A stretch of 24,766 nucleotides of DNA from a virus. The translations under genes and the position numbers were made by a program. The notes beneath the pieces are model-generated. The model had not been told where the DNA came from, ran no database searches, and worked only from the letters and a program-made list of their open reading frames with translations. The stretch covers positions 1,057-25,822 of the IMG/VR virus record IMGVR_UViG_3300000233_000025; one strand, 5' to 3'. How positions within the stretch are numbered: position 1 is the stretch's first letter; the number at the start of each line of letters is the position of its first letter. Below are positions 24,020-24,766 of this stretch, piece by piece.

Positions 24020-24766
24020 CTTCAAAATCTGCACCGAGTGGGCACTGGTCCATGAAGGTGGATATGTCAATCACCCAAAGGATCCGGGTGGTGCGACAAA
24101 CAAGGGCGTGATCCAGCGCACCTATGACGGGTATCGCAATCGCATCGGCAAGCCTCGTCAGTCTGTTCGCAGCATCACGATGGCCGAGGTTCTGGACATC
24201 TACAAATCCCAATACTGGGACTTGATCCACGGCGATGACCTACCTGCTGGCCTCGACTATGCGATGTACGATTTCTCGATCAACTCCGGTCCTTCCCGCG
24301 CTGTGACGTTCTTGCAGGAAATCCTTGGTGTGAAGGTCGACGGCGTGATGGGCAACGTCACTCTCGGCGCTATCAAACGTCGCAACGATATCAGCGGTCT
24401 CATCCAGGCTCTGTGCTTGAAACGCTGGAACTGGATGAAGCGTCTGTCCACGTTCAAGACCTTCGGCAAAGGCTGGACCCGTCGTGTGATGGGCGATGTC
24501 ATTGACGGCGTGCAGGCTGGCAAAGATCATGGCGTCATCGATCGCGCTGTCTGGTTGTTCGAAGGCCAGACCAACATCGCTGCTCCGCTCATGGCTGCAC
24601 CGGGCAAGGCCGAAGCCGAGGACATGGCCCTGATGGGACAGGCCAAGGACGAGCTGAATATCGACAGCCTTGGCAAGATCAGCGCCGGTATCATTCCCGG
24701 AGCCTTGGCTACCGTGACCGCTCTCCCGCCCGGTCCTCTGCAATGGGCGGCGGCTGGCATCTTTGT
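24006..24766 (+). CDS. Endolysin, GH108 family (3' end cut by window)
   Basis: At least 253 residues, open to the edge. The N terminus has VHEGGYVNHPKDPGGATNKG; the Glu at residue 17 in HEGGY is the catalytic acid of GH108 muramidases, which cut peptidoglycan glycan chains. Then YDFSINSGPSRAVTFLQEIL and GVKVDGVMGNVTLGAI match the PG_binding_3 domain (PF09374) that accompanies GH108. The typical two-domain unit is about 170 residues, so a C-terminal addition exists: an acidic stretch, then ISAGIIPGALATVTAL and QWAAAGIF, possibly one or two membrane helices. The ATG at 24006 has AAGGAG at 23994-23999 and overlaps the previous gene by 14 bases. Codons return to C-ending ones. There is no N-terminal signal, so a holin is probably needed. 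Confidence 0.92.
   Translation, partial: MSSTNFKICTEWALVHEGGYVNHPKDPGGATNKGVIQRTYDGYRNRIGKPRQSVRSITMAEVLDIYKSQYWDLIHGDDLPAGLDYAMYDFSINSGPSRAVTFLQEILGVKVDGVMGNVTLGAIKRRNDISGLIQALCLKRWNWMKRLSTFKTFGKGWTRRVMGDVIDGVQAGKDHGVIDRAVWLFEGQTNIAAPLMAAPGKAEAEDMALMGQAKDELNIDSLGKISAGIIPGALATVTALPPGPLQWAAAGIF

Noticed and set aside
1-24766. tRNA genes, insertion sequences, defence or toxin-antitoxin genes
   Set aside because: Reading both strands I found no cloverleaf, transposase, nuclease-methylase pair or small toxin pair; the plus strand is filled with phage late genes.

Overview
The window is a continuous piece of a tailed-phage (or prophage) late region. All 26 coding regions I support lie on the + strand, most overlap or nearly touch, and their order is the classic siphophage one: terminase, portal, scaffold, capsid, connectors, tail tube, tail chaperones, tape measure, tail tip, lysis. 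No integrase, repressor, replication gene, tRNA, CRISPR array or insertion sequence is visible, so the window alone cannot say whether the phage is temperate. A two-component spanin pair (inner-membrane Rz-like and outer-membrane lipoprotein Rz1-like) says the host is Gram-negative. Gene-transfer-agent-like tail-tip families suggest an alphaproteobacterial host, but that is inference.

Head region (1-8224): the 3' part of the large terminase, a DUF4055-type portal, an unlisted 37-residue membrane microprotein (2684-2797), a coiled-coil scaffold, a perfect-stem intrinsic terminator, a leader, the major capsid protein, a probable capsid decoration protein, two proteins of unknown role, a DnaT-like head-tail connector carrying a large inserted domain, a probable head-closure protein and a tail terminator (DUF4128-like).

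Tail region (8237-22293): the major tail tube protein; a tail-assembly chaperone pair joined by a programmed -1 frameshift at a GGGAAAC heptamer sitting directly on the upstream stop codon, with a perfect 7-bp hairpin downstream; an HK97 gp10-like protein; a 1051-residue tape measure protein; two related tail proteins, the first with a discoidin-like N-terminal domain; a distal-tail-like protein; a four-cysteine hub protein resembling lambda gpL and phage BR0599 proteins; and a 981-residue central tail-tip protein ending in a putative carbohydrate-binding beta-sandwich.

Lysis region (22290-24766): a two-TM holin candidate, an odd G-rich then C-rich 165-base spacer, the Rz/Rz1-like spanin pair in overlapping frames, a coiled-coil plus TM protein (XhlA-like), a single-TM protein of unknown role, and a GH108 endolysin that runs off the right edge.

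No new defence or enzymatic system is visible. The most notable items are the tail-chaperone frameshift signal, the inserted domain in the connector, the microprotein between portal and scaffold, and stem-loops placed at the borders of the scaffold, capsid, decoration and tail-tube genes.
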